Positions 1 to 6,603 are shown, numbered from the stretch's first letter. The stretch is DNA of 9,591 bases from an uncultured Eubacterium sp. (GCA_900545725.1 URAI01000092.1:1-9591), one strand, 5' to 3'. Numbers and translations are program-made. Notes: generated by a model not told the origin, from the letters alone.

Positions 1-18
1 CAGTTCACTTATGAACTT

Positions 19-51
19 GTGATAAAATAAGCTATCAAGCTTATTTTTCAC
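19..51 (-). repeat. 33-nt hairpin repeat, copy A, downstream of aguA
   Basis: An AT-rich inverted repeat with arms at 19-33 and 38-51, 14-15 bp with one bulged base. It lies about 40 nt past the aguA stop. The same 33 nt recur at 4994-5026, just past the speA stop, with a single C/T difference in the loop. No clear T-run follows on the minus strand, so it is at best an unusual terminator or an mRNA 3'-stabilising hairpin. A second small hairpin follows it at 2-17 (AGTTCA/TGAACT arms, 4-nt loop). What lies further left is outside the window. Confidence 0.7.
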
Positions 52-100
52 ACTATATTAATCTCCATTTTTCATACTATGCATTATTTTTTCACACTAT
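44..100 (-). repeat. Three imperfect short repeats at the 3' end of aguA
   Basis: The plus-strand unit TTTTTCA(C/T)ACTAT occurs at 44-56, about 68-80 and about 88-100. The rightmost copy contains the aguA stop codon, so the last codons of aguA belong to the repeat. The units are spaced by about 20-24 nt. The leftmost copy runs into the hairpin at 19-51. This looks like local slippage or duplication at a gene end. Confidence 0.55.
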
Positions 101-1216
101 TCCATCGGGAATCTGTTGTGTTATACAGTGGATATTTCCACCTCCCACGATAATATCCCTTGCATATATTGGAATGATTTTTCTGTCGGGAAATGCTTCT
201 GACAAAATGTCAATTGCGGATTTATCGTTGATGTCATCAAATTGTGGCACAATTACAGATTCATTTGCAATATAAAAATTCACATAAGAAGCGGCGAGAC
301 GTTCTCCGGCAACACGAACATCCTCGCCATCTTCAAATTCAAAGCCATTAAGTTCATATTCTGTTATGCATACAGGATTAGCCGGAATTGGAAGCTTGCG
401 GACAATTATATTTCTTCCACAGGCATCTGTTGTATTATTTAATACTTCCAGGCAGGCATTGCTCATCTCGTATTGTGGGTCATTTTTATCATCAGTCCAT
501 GCAAGGACTACCTCTCCCGGAGCTGTAAACGCACATACGTTGTCAACGTGTTCATTAGTTTCATCATTATAGATTCCGGCAGGAAGCCATATTATCTTAG
601 ATACGTTAAGATAAGCCTTTAACTTGTCTTCTATCTGCGATTTTGTAAGTTTTGGATTACGTCCTTCACTTAAAAGACAGCTTTCTGTAACAAGTAATGT
701 ACCCTGTCCGTCACTGTGGATTGAGCCTCCCTCCAGTACAAATGGAGCTGCATCATAACAGTCAAATCCAGTAATTTCAAGAAAATTCCCAGCTATCTGA
801 TTATCCTTTGACCAGTCTGTATACAGTCCGTCAAAGGAACCACCCCATGCGTTAAATTCCCAGTTAATTCCACGTACTATACGTTTATCATAGGGCTCAT
901 TATAATCACCGCTTACAACGAAGGTCGGGCATGTATCTCTTGCCCATGCATCATCTGAATCCATCTCAATTATATGTATGGATTCAGGAAGAAGAGATCT
1001 TGCATTATCAAGCTGCTCTTTTGATACGAGCATGTATAGCTGTTCGCTTTCATTTATTGCAGCAGCAATCTGTGCAAATACTTCACGGGCTTTCTTTGCC
1101 CCATATATCCATGAACCGGGGCGTTTGGGCCATATCATAATACAGCCATGGTGTCTTTCATATTCTGCCGGCATTCTGAAATTATCAAAAGACGGTGTAG
1201 TTGTTAAAATATTCAT
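92..1216 (-). CDS. aguA: Agmatine deiminase (agmatine iminohydrolase)
   Basis: Hydrolyses agmatine to N-carbamoylputrescine and ammonia in the cytoplasm, the second step of the arginine-decarboxylase route to putrescine. The 374-residue protein has the family hallmarks. MPAEYERH near residue 15 and MIWPKRP follow the usual N-terminal pattern. WARD is at 91-94, an EGG motif at 162-164, NEHVDN supplies catalytic His223 and Asp225, and GGGNIHC near the C-terminus supplies the nucleophile Cys364. Length is normal for the family. I chose the ATG at 1216: GAGG sits 6 nt before it. The in-frame ATG at 1228 overlaps that Shine-Dalgarno and would add only four residues. The gene lies 81 nt after nspC and is probably cotranscribed with it. 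AguB, which would complete putrescine synthesis, is not in the window and may lie just to the left. Confidence 0.95.
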   Translation of the reverse strand: MNILTTTPSFDNFRMPAEYERHHGCIMIWPKRPGSWIYGAKKAREVFAQIAAAINESEQLYMLVSKEQLDNARSLLPESIHIIEMDSDDAWARDTCPTFVVSGDYNEPYDKRIVRGINWEFNAWGGSFDGLYTDWSKDNQIAGNFLEITGFDCYDAAPFVLEGGSIHSDGQGTLLVTESCLLSEGRNPKLTKSQIEDKLKAYLNVSKIIWLPAGIYNDETNEHVDNVCAFTAPGEVVLAWTDDKNDPQYEMSNACLEVLNNTTDACGRNIIVRKLPIPANPVCITEYELNGFEFEDGEDVRVAGERLAASYVNFYIANESVIVPQFDDINDKSAIDILSEAFPDRKIIPIYARDIIVGGGNIHCITQQIPDGIV

Positions 1217-1234
1217 ATCAATCCTCATTTCTTG

Positions 1235-1290
1235 GCAACTTTGTTGCGAAGAGGCGAAGAAAAATCCGTACAGGAGACTTTTCTTCTGCC
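1235..1290 (-). other. Two hairpins in the nspC-aguA gap
   Basis: The 81-nt gap holds an 11-bp stem with one bulge (arms 1253-1263 and 1279-1290) and, next to the aguA ribosome binding site, a perfect 5-bp stem with a 3-nt loop (1235-1247, GCAAC/GTTGC). There is no good T-tract, so I do not call a terminator. The hairpins could modulate RNA processing or aguA translation. Confidence 0.4.
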
Positions 1291-1297
1291 CAATAAA

Positions 1298-2479
1298 CTA
1301 TAATCTGCTCTTAAAATCTTCATATCCAAAGTGTCTTATTACCTTACAGTTTCCATCAGGCTTCATTACGGCTATATCAGGCAGAGGTATTCCATTAAAT
1401 GTATTATTCTTTACCATGGAATAGATTGCCATGTCTTCAAATACGAGCCTGTCACCGATATTTATCTCGTGGTCAAATTCATAGTCACCTATGATATCTC
1501 CGGCAAGGCAGGTATATGAAGACAGGCGGCAGCAGTGAGCAGATGATGATTCAGTATCAGCTGTCAGTGCGAATCTTTTAAGAGCCTTTGCACCCTGCAG
1601 GGGTGGCGTATATGGCATCTCAAGCACATCCGGCATATGGCAGGCGGCAGAGGTATCAAGAATCAGGGTAGTAATGCCATTGTCTACTTTATCAAGCACC
1701 GTGCTTATAAGATAACCGGCGTTGAGTGCAACAGCTTCTCCGGGTTCAAGATACACCTTGACATTATATGTATCCTGTACATGTTGTATACAATGTATGA
1801 GAGTGTCAATATCATAGTCATCTCTTGTTATATGATGACCTCCTCCGAAATTAATCCACTGCATATCCTTCATTATAAAGCCGAATTTCTCTTCGACGAC
1901 ATTAAGCGTTGTTAACAGGTCATCAGAATTCTGCTCACAGAGTGTATGAAAATGTATCCCTGACAGTCCGTCAATTACATCAGGTTCATTATCTATTGCT
2001 TCTTTGAGTTTATCAATAGTCACTCCAAAACGGCTTCCCACTGAGCAGGGGTCATATATTGCATGTTCACCCTGTGTGGATATTTCAGGATTAATTCTAA
2101 GACCTATGCTTACACCGGCATTAAGGCATATAGATTTATGAAGTTTAAGCTGGCTTATCGAGTTGAATACAATGTGGTCGCATATTTTTACAAGCTCTGT
2201 CATATCGGATTTAGTAAAAGCAGGAGCAAAGACGTGGTTTTCCTTTCCCATACATTCAAAACCAAGCTTTGCCTCAAACAGACCGCTTGCAGTGGTTCCA
2301 CTTATATATTTACCGATAAGCGGATATTCTGAGTAAGCCGAAAATGCTTTCTGTGCCAGAAGAATATGACACCCTGTACGTTCTTCAACATCCTTTAAGA
2401 TAGTAAGGTTGTGAATAAGCTTTTTTTCATCAATTACATATACAGGAGTTTTAAGTTCATTAAATTGTAAGTTGTTCAT
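1298..2479 (-). CDS. nspC: Carboxynorspermidine / carboxyspermidine decarboxylase
   Basis: PLP-dependent decarboxylase with an alanine-racemase fold (fold III). It converts carboxyspermidine to spermidine, or carboxynorspermidine to norspermidine. The 393-residue protein has LLAQKAF with the PLP lysine at 44, HFHTLCEQ at 176-183, FGGGHH at 211-216, EPGEA at 245-249, CHMPDVLEMPY near 280-290, and CLAGD at 324-328, whose cysteine is the expected active-site residue from the partner subunit. It is slightly longer than typical members. The ATG at 2479 has only a weak purine-rich GGAA site before it, within a 16-nt sequence also present upstream of speE. The dehydrogenase making its substrate is the next gene upstream, but a terminator and new -10 element lie between them. 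The product is more likely spermidine than norspermidine, because no diaminopropane-forming gene is visible. Confidence 0.93.
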   Translation of the reverse strand: MNNLQFNELKTPVYVIDEKKLIHNLTILKDVEERTGCHILLAQKAFSAYSEYPLIGKYISGTTASGLFEAKLGFECMGKENHVFAPAFTKSDMTELVKICDHIVFNSISQLKLHKSICLNAGVSIGLRINPEISTQGEHAIYDPCSVGSRFGVTIDKLKEAIDNEPDVIDGLSGIHFHTLCEQNSDDLLTTLNVVEEKFGFIMKDMQWINFGGGHHITRDDYDIDTLIHCIQHVQDTYNVKVYLEPGEAVALNAGYLISTVLDKVDNGITTLILDTSAACHMPDVLEMPYTPPLQGAKALKRFALTADTESSSAHCCRLSSYTCLAGDIIGDYEFDHEINIGDRLVFEDMAIYSMVKNNTFNGIPLPDIAVMKPDGNCKVIRHFGYEDFKSRL

Positions 2480-2485
2480 GTATTT

Positions 2486-2501
2486 TCCATTCCGCAGGCA
2501 T
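2486..2501 (-). repeat. 16-nt leader repeat, nspC copy
   Basis: On the minus strand this reads ATGCCTGCGGAATGGA and ends 6 nt before the nspC start codon. An identical 16-mer lies at 4888-4903 upstream of speE. It carries the purine stretch that must serve as the nspC ribosome binding site, and an ATG that opens a short reading frame overlapping the nspC start. Confidence 0.65.
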
Positions 2502-2510
2502 AAAATTATA

Positions 2511-2593
2511 TGATGTTGGAGTCACAAGGTCCTTTACCAACCTATTAGCATGCTCATGCGGTGTCAGACCTTGTTGCCCTGATAGCCATTATA
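2511..2593 (-). promoter_or_regulatory. nspC -10 element and structured leader
   Basis: A minus-strand TATAAT lies at 2588-2593 with no convincing -35 at 17 nt. Immediately downstream is ATCAGGG, then a hairpin with perfect 8-bp arms ACAAGGTC/GACCTTGT (2524-2531 with 2567-2574) enclosing a 35-nt loop with GCATG/CATGC, and then CCAACATCA. The same frame of TATAAT, ATCAGGG, stem, CCAACATCA precedes speA. The hairpin has no T-run, so it is a leader structure rather than a terminator. I recognise no known riboswitch family in it. Confidence 0.5.
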
Positions 2594-2631
2594 TTACATA
2601 TGGGATAATGGCTTTTTAATGTTTAACATAT

Positions 2632-2674
2632 AAAAGCAGTTATGCATATGCCTGCAGGCGCATAGCTGCTTTTT
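2632..2674 (-). terminator. Terminator after the dehydrogenase gene
   Basis: Inverted repeat with 10-bp arms at 2636-2645 and 2660-2669, containing one G-T pair, topped by an inner GCC/GGC stem. It is flanked by AAAA (2632-2635) and TTTTT, so it has a T-tract on either strand and could act bidirectionally. It lies about 80 nt past the dehydrogenase stop. It should end the speA-speE-dehydrogenase transcript and separate it from nspC-aguA. Confidence 0.7.
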
Positions 2675-2755
2675 GCGTGTTAAAAATATAACAAAATCAA
2701 AATAAACTTATATGCTTGTATAATTAAGCATTGATTTAATTTGATAAAGGATGTA

Positions 2756-4015
2756 TTAATCCACAAGTACAGGATTTTCCTCTACTATCCAAGGAAGACC
2801 ATATTTGTTGAGTGCTTCCATATATGGGTCCGGGTCAAATTCATCCGTTGTAAATACGCCCGGCTTATTCCAAAGACCTTTAACAACCATCATAGTTCCA
2901 ATCATAGCAGGGACACCGGTTGTATATGAGATGGCCTGTGAGCCGACTTCGCGGTAACATTCCTGATGGTCGCAGATATTATAGATGTAGATTTTTCTTT
3001 CTTTTCCATCCTTAATTCCTGTAAATATACATCCGATATTAGTCTTTCCTACGGTGCGTGGACCTAATGAGGCAGGGTCAGGAAGCAGTGCCTTTAAAAA
3101 TTGTATAGGAACAATCTGCTGACCGTTAAATTCAACAGGGTCAGTTCTTAACATGCCGACATTTTCAAGGCATTTCATATGTGTAAGATAGCTCTGGCCA
3201 AATGTCATAAAGAAACGTATTCTTTTAACATGAGGGATGTTAGCTGCAAGAGCTTCAATCTCCTCATGGTGTAAAAGGTACATATCCTTCATGCCTACAC
3301 CGTCAAAGTTATATTCTCTTTTAATTGACATTGGTGGAATCTCAACCCAGTGACCATCTTCCCAGTATGAGCCAGGAGCTGATACCTCACGAAGATTAAT
3401 CTCAGGATTAAAATTAGTGGCAAAAGGATAGCCGTGGTCGCCGCCATTACAGTCGAGAATGTCTATAGTGTGGATTTCATCAAAGTAGTGCTTCTGTGCA
3501 TATGCTGTAAATACGCTTGTAACACCCGGATCAAAGCCTGTTCCTAACAGAGCTGTAATTCCTGCCTCTTTATATTTTTCTCTGTAAGCCCACTGCCATG
3601 AATAGTCAAAATATGCCGTAAATCCCAGACGTTTACAACGTTCTTCGTAAATCTTCTTCCATTCTGGATCGTCAGTATTTTCACATTCATAATTAGCTGT
3701 ATCTATATATGGAACCTTGCAGTAAAGGCAGGCATCCATAATTGTAAGATCCTGGTAAGGGAGTGCGACATTAAGTACGGCATCAGGATTAAATTCTTTA
3801 ATAAGTGCGATTACCTCATCTGTATTGTCCGCATCTACATGTGCTGTTGTGATATTGGTTGATGTCTTATCTTCAAGCTCCTTTGCAAGAGCATCACATT
3901 TACTCTTAGTTCTGCTTGCGATACATATGTCTGTAAATACATCACTTACCTGACATATCTTGTGAATTGCTACAGAGGCTACGCCTCCACATCCGATTAC
4001 TAATACTCTGCTCAT
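2756..4015 (-). CDS. Carboxy(nor)spermidine dehydrogenase, saccharopine dehydrogenase family
   Basis: NAD(P)H-dependent enzyme expected to condense L-aspartate semialdehyde with putrescine (or diaminopropane) to carboxyspermidine (or carboxynorspermidine). The 419-residue protein opens with VLVIGCGGVA, a Rossmann nucleotide-binding loop at residues 5-13. GTGFDPG at 158-164 and the C-terminal SYTTGVPAMIG stretch are typical of the saccharopine-dehydrogenase-like family. Such genes are often annotated lys1 or saccharopine dehydrogenase, but the nspC neighbour makes the polyamine role far more likely than lysine metabolism. Its ATG overlaps the speE stop by one base (TAATG), with AGGAGG inside the end of speE, so the two should be translationally coupled. 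Use of agmatine as acceptor, giving carboxyaminopropylagmatine, is a possibility that the sequence alone cannot exclude. Confidence 0.9.
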   Translation of the reverse strand: MSRVLVIGCGGVASVAIHKICQVSDVFTDICIASRTKSKCDALAKELEDKTSTNITTAHVDADNTDEVIALIKEFNPDAVLNVALPYQDLTIMDACLYCKVPYIDTANYECENTDDPEWKKIYEERCKRLGFTAYFDYSWQWAYREKYKEAGITALLGTGFDPGVTSVFTAYAQKHYFDEIHTIDILDCNGGDHGYPFATNFNPEINLREVSAPGSYWEDGHWVEIPPMSIKREYNFDGVGMKDMYLLHHEEIEALAANIPHVKRIRFFMTFGQSYLTHMKCLENVGMLRTDPVEFNGQQIVPIQFLKALLPDPASLGPRTVGKTNIGCIFTGIKDGKERKIYIYNICDHQECYREVGSQAISYTTGVPAMIGTMMVVKGLWNKPGVFTTDEFDPDPYMEALNKYGLPWIVEENPVLVD

Positions 4016-4869
4016 TACTTTTCCTCCTGTTCTAAAAGCTCTTCAACGTATTTTGGAAGCATAAATGCTCCGGTATGAAGATTAGTTGTGTAATATTCTG
4101 TATGTATATTTTTTTGTTTCCACTCTGCCGGTTTAAAATCGGTCAGAGGATGGTACTTTTTTGAAGCAAATCCAAACAGCCAGTAGCCGGATGGACTTGT
4201 AGGTATATGTGCCTGATAGACACGGCTTATAGGAAATGTATGAAATACTTTTTTGTGCATATTCCGGCAGGCCTGTTCATCTTCATCGTAAAATGGACTT
4301 CCATGCTGGTATACAAGTATTCCATCGTCTTTTAATGCCTTATAGCAGTTTCCATAAAATTCCCTTGTAAATAATCCTTCTGATGCACCAAAAGGGTCTG
4401 TTGCATCGTTAATTATAAGGTCGTATTTATCCTGTTGTGACCTTAGATATCTTAGTGCATCAGAATTATAAAGATGTACACGTTCATCATAAAGGCCGGC
4501 GGCAGTTTCAGGAAAATATTCTTTACAGACTTCAACAAACATGTTGTCCTGCTCAACGAGGTCGATGTGTTTAACAGAGTCATAGCAAAGCAATTCTTTT
4601 GCGACTCCGCCATCGCCTCCACCTATTATTAAGACATTTTTAACATCGGGATGTACTGCCATTGGCACATGTACAACCATTTCGTTATATATAAAACAGT
4701 CCTGTTCCGAAAATATTACACTGCCGTCAAGTGTAATAAACTTACCAAATTCCGGTGACTCAAATACATCAATACGCTGATAGTCACTCATGGCTGAAAA
4801 TAACTGTTTTTCAACCCTTATATCAAATTTAACATGCGGAGAGTGAAGCTCCGAAAACCAAAATTCCAT
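4015..4869 (-). CDS. speE: Spermidine synthase-family aminopropyltransferase
   Basis: Would transfer an aminopropyl group from decarboxylated S-adenosylmethionine to putrescine or a related amine. The 284-residue protein, counted from the ATG at 4869, has YNEMVVHVPM at 61-70, the Rossmann loop IGGGDGG at 82-88, and NDATDPFGASEGLF near 154-167. A late PTSPSGYWLF segment is also typical of SpeE. Length is normal. Two positions differ from the usual pattern: DPxGP reads DPFGA, and the Q-x-E-S-P segment reads QHGSP. A longer TTG start at 4932 is open, but its extra 21 residues come from the hairpin repeat block and do not look like SpeE. The GGAG site lies an unusually long 17 nt from the ATG. 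No speD is present in the window to supply the aminopropyl donor. It follows speA by 169 nt. Confidence 0.9.
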   Translation of the reverse strand: MEFWFSELHSPHVKFDIRVEKQLFSAMSDYQRIDVFESPEFGKFITLDGSVIFSEQDCFIYNEMVVHVPMAVHPDVKNVLIIGGGDGGVAKELLCYDSVKHIDLVEQDNMFVEVCKEYFPETAAGLYDERVHLYNSDALRYLRSQQDKYDLIINDATDPFGASEGLFTREFYGNCYKALKDDGILVYQHGSPFYDEDEQACRNMHKKVFHTFPISRVYQAHIPTSPSGYWLFGFASKKYHPLTDFKPAEWKQKNIHTEYYTTNLHTGAFMLPKYVEELLEQEEK

Positions 4870-4887
4870 ATTATTTTTTACATTATC

Positions 4888-4903
4888 TCCATTCCGCAGG
4901 CAT
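4888..4903 (-). repeat. 16-nt leader repeat, speE copy
   Basis: Identical to 2486-2501 upstream of nspC. It overlaps the first hairpin of the speA-speE gap and the GGAG that must serve speE. Its ATG opens a six-codon frame starting MPAEW and ending well before the speE start. Confidence 0.65.
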
Positions 4904-4993
4904 TTTCTAATGCCGGAGAAATCGCGAGCCAAATGTCAGATCTGGCTCTGCGATAAAGGTTGATTTATGACGCCTGCGGCACAAATCAGCCAT

Positions 4994-5026
4994 GTGATAA
5001 AATAAGCTATTAAGCTTATTTTTCAC
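4994..5026 (-). repeat. 33-nt hairpin repeat, copy B, downstream of speA
   Basis: Same element as at 19-51, with one base difference in 33. It starts about 13 nt beyond the speA stop codon. Arms are at 4994-5008 and 5013-5026. It may attenuate or process the transcript between speA and speE, setting their relative expression. Confidence 0.7.
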
Positions 5027-5038
5027 ATTATCTCCATT

Positions 5039-6493
5039 CTAAATTTTTAAAATATTGAGATATTCGAGATTGGAATCTTCCATACCCTGCATTGAACATC
5101 CCTTTTCTACTGAATATAAGATGTAATCTATAATCTCATCAGTAATTTCCTCACCCGGTGCAAGAATTGGTATTCCCGGAGGGTAAGCCATAACAAATTC
5201 ACCTGATATATGTCCTGATGCTTCTCTTATAGGCACTTTTATTTTGTCTGCATAGAATGCTTCCTGAGGGGAAGCGAGTACATTGGGAAGAAGCATCTGT
5301 CTGTCTATCTCAAAGCGTTTTTCTTCTTTTGAATAAATACGGCTTATCTCGGATAATGCGCCGACAAGACGTTCAATGTCCTGTATTCTGTCTCCTATGG
5401 AAATATAAGCCATAATATTTCCGATGTCACCAAATTCAATCTGTATATCATATTCATCACGGAGTATGTCATATACTTCAATTCCGTCAAGTCCGATATC
5501 TCTTGTATACACGCAAAGTTTGGTAACATCGTAGTCGTAAACACTGCCGCCGTTAATAAGTTCCCTGCCATAGGCATAATAGCCGCCGATGGAATTAATC
5601 TCTTCTCTTGCATACTGTGCCCATTCTGTAACCTTTGCAAATGACTGACGGCCACGCAGAGCGAGATTTCTGCGGGAAATATCAAGGCTGGTCATAAGAA
5701 GATAAGAAGCACTGGTAGTCTGTGTAATATTAATAATCGTCTGTACATAATCAGCATTTATTCCGTTATTAGTAAGCAGGATAGAACTCTGCGTAAGAGA
5801 ACCACCCGACTTGTGCATGGAAATAGCGGCAATGTCGGCACCGGCTTTCATGGAGTTAATTGGGAGGTTATCTCCAAAATACAGGTGAGTTCCATGGGCT
5901 TCGTCGGCCAGCACCTTAAGACCATAGGAATGAGCTATATCGCATATTCCCTTGATATCTGAACATATTCCGTAGTATGTAGGATTATTGACAAGTACAG
6001 CCACAGCCTTAGGATGTGCTATAATTGCCTGTTCAACCTGTTTAACCGTAACACCAAGGACAATTCCAAGCTTGGAATCAGTCTCTGTATTAAGATATAC
6101 AGGAGTTGCACCACATAGAATAAGTGCATTAATTACACTTTTATGGACATTACGTGGAACGATAATCTCATCACCTGCCCGGCATACAGAAAGCACCATA
6201 TTCTGTACAGCCTGTGTCGTACCGCCTACCATAAAAAATGCATGTTCTGCGCCAAATGCATCGGCGGTAAGTTCTTCTGCCTCCTTGATGACAGAAACCG
6301 GATGACATAGGTTATCAAGCGGCTTCATGGAATTAACATCAATGCTTACACAACGCTCACCTAACAGGTCAAGAAGCTCAGGGTTGCCCCTGCCACGCTT
6401 GTGTCCCGGAACATCAAATGGAACTATTCTTTTTTTTCTGAAATTTTCAATTGCCTCATATAATGGGGCAGATGCCTGTCTTTTTAAATCCAT
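5039..6493 (-). CDS. speA: Arginine decarboxylase, Orn/Lys/Arg decarboxylase family
   Basis: PLP-dependent fold-I decarboxylase, probably converting arginine to agmatine and so opening the pathway. The 484-residue protein is the short clostridial/Bacillus type, lacking the N-terminal receiver-like domain of the inducible enterobacterial enzymes. Visible motifs are PGHKRG at 29-34, GGTTQA near 90-95, DEAHGTHL at 197-204 (PLP aspartate), SMHKSGGSLTQ with the PLP-binding Lys228, and YPPGIPILAPGE at 437-448 in the C-terminal domain. I chose the ATG at 6493, with GAGG 6 nt upstream. The in-frame ATG at 6505 overlaps that site. Arginine is preferred over lysine or ornithine as substrate because aguA, which uses agmatine, lies in the same cluster. 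The family motifs alone do not settle substrate. Confidence 0.93.
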   Translation of the reverse strand: MDLKRQASAPLYEAIENFRKKRIVPFDVPGHKRGRGNPELLDLLGERCVSIDVNSMKPLDNLCHPVSVIKEAEELTADAFGAEHAFFMVGGTTQAVQNMVLSVCRAGDEIIVPRNVHKSVINALILCGATPVYLNTETDSKLGIVLGVTVKQVEQAIIAHPKAVAVLVNNPTYYGICSDIKGICDIAHSYGLKVLADEAHGTHLYFGDNLPINSMKAGADIAAISMHKSGGSLTQSSILLTNNGINADYVQTIINITQTTSASYLLMTSLDISRRNLALRGRQSFAKVTEWAQYAREEINSIGGYYAYGRELINGGSVYDYDVTKLCVYTRDIGLDGIEVYDILRDEYDIQIEFGDIGNIMAYISIGDRIQDIERLVGALSEISRIYSKEEKRFEIDRQMLLPNVLASPQEAFYADKIKVPIREASGHISGEFVMAYPPGIPILAPGEEITDEIIDYILYSVEKGCSMQGMEDSNLEYLNILKI

Positions 6494-6522
6494 AATTATC
6501 CTCATTTCTAAAGTAATTATTT

Positions 6523-6561
6523 GATGTTGGGGTAAAAGTCCCCAACCCTGATATCATTATA
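6523..6561 (-). promoter_or_regulatory. speA -10 element and leader hairpin
   Basis: Minus-strand TATAAT at 6556-6561 is followed by ATCAGGG, a perfect 7-bp GC-rich stem (GTTGGGG/CCCCAAC arms at 6526-6532 and 6540-6546, 7-nt loop), and then CCAACATCA. The arrangement matches the nspC leader. The -35 position falls inside the preceding terminator stem and is a poor match, so this promoter is weak, activator-dependent, or not a promoter at all. No T-run follows the hairpin, so it is not a terminator. Confidence 0.5.
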
Positions 6562-6572
6562 TAAAAGCACAC

Positions 6573-6603
6573 AAAAAAGCGTGATTAAAAATTAATCACG
6601 CTT
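6573..6603 (-). terminator. Intrinsic terminator of the structured RNA
   Basis: A perfect 12-bp inverted repeat (arms 6577-6588 and 6592-6603) with a 3-nt loop. On the minus strand it is followed at once by six T (6578-6573). This is a textbook Rho-independent terminator for transcription coming from the right, and it ends about 80 nt before the speA start. The plus strand also shows a T-poor version, so minus-strand termination is the clear reading. Confidence 0.88.

Larger units (their letters stand above)
4871..5040 (-). repeat. 24-bp direct repeats enclosing a block of four hairpins (speA-speE gap)
   Basis: The 24 bp at 4871-4894 recur at 5017-5040 with one mismatch. Each copy carries GGAATGGAGATAATGT or near it on the minus strand, and the left copy supplies the speE ribosome binding site. 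Between and overlapping them are four consecutive inverted repeats: 4899-4914 (GGCATT/AATGCC, 4-nt loop), 4922-4953 (10 paired bases with one bulge), 4958-4991 (9 bp with one G-T pair, plus an inner GCC/GGC), and 4994-5026 (the hairpin also found after aguA). CCGCAGGC and GCCTGCGG also face each other across the block. No transposase is encoded. It resembles a small non-autonomous or REP-like insertion. Confidence 0.65.

Noticed and set aside
978..1424. 148-codon plus-strand reading frame opposite aguA and nspC
   Set aside because: It lies antisense across two well-supported genes, has no ribosome binding site and no recognisable domain. The other plus-strand frames at 242-2929 and 5988-6524 are shadows of the same kind.
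2584..2617. Plus-strand terminator-like hairpin with T5
   Set aside because: No plus-strand gene or promoter lies upstream that it could terminate. It overlaps the nspC -10, so I list it only as a possible dyad.
2756..4015. Lysine-pathway saccharopine dehydrogenase
   Set aside because: The family fold is shared, but the speA, speE, nspC and aguA neighbours and the typical carboxyspermidine dehydrogenase layout point to polyamines.
4870..4932. N-terminally extended SpeE from a TTG at 4932
   Set aside because: The added 21 residues are translated repeat hairpins and do not resemble SpeE. The ATG at 4869 gives the normal family start.
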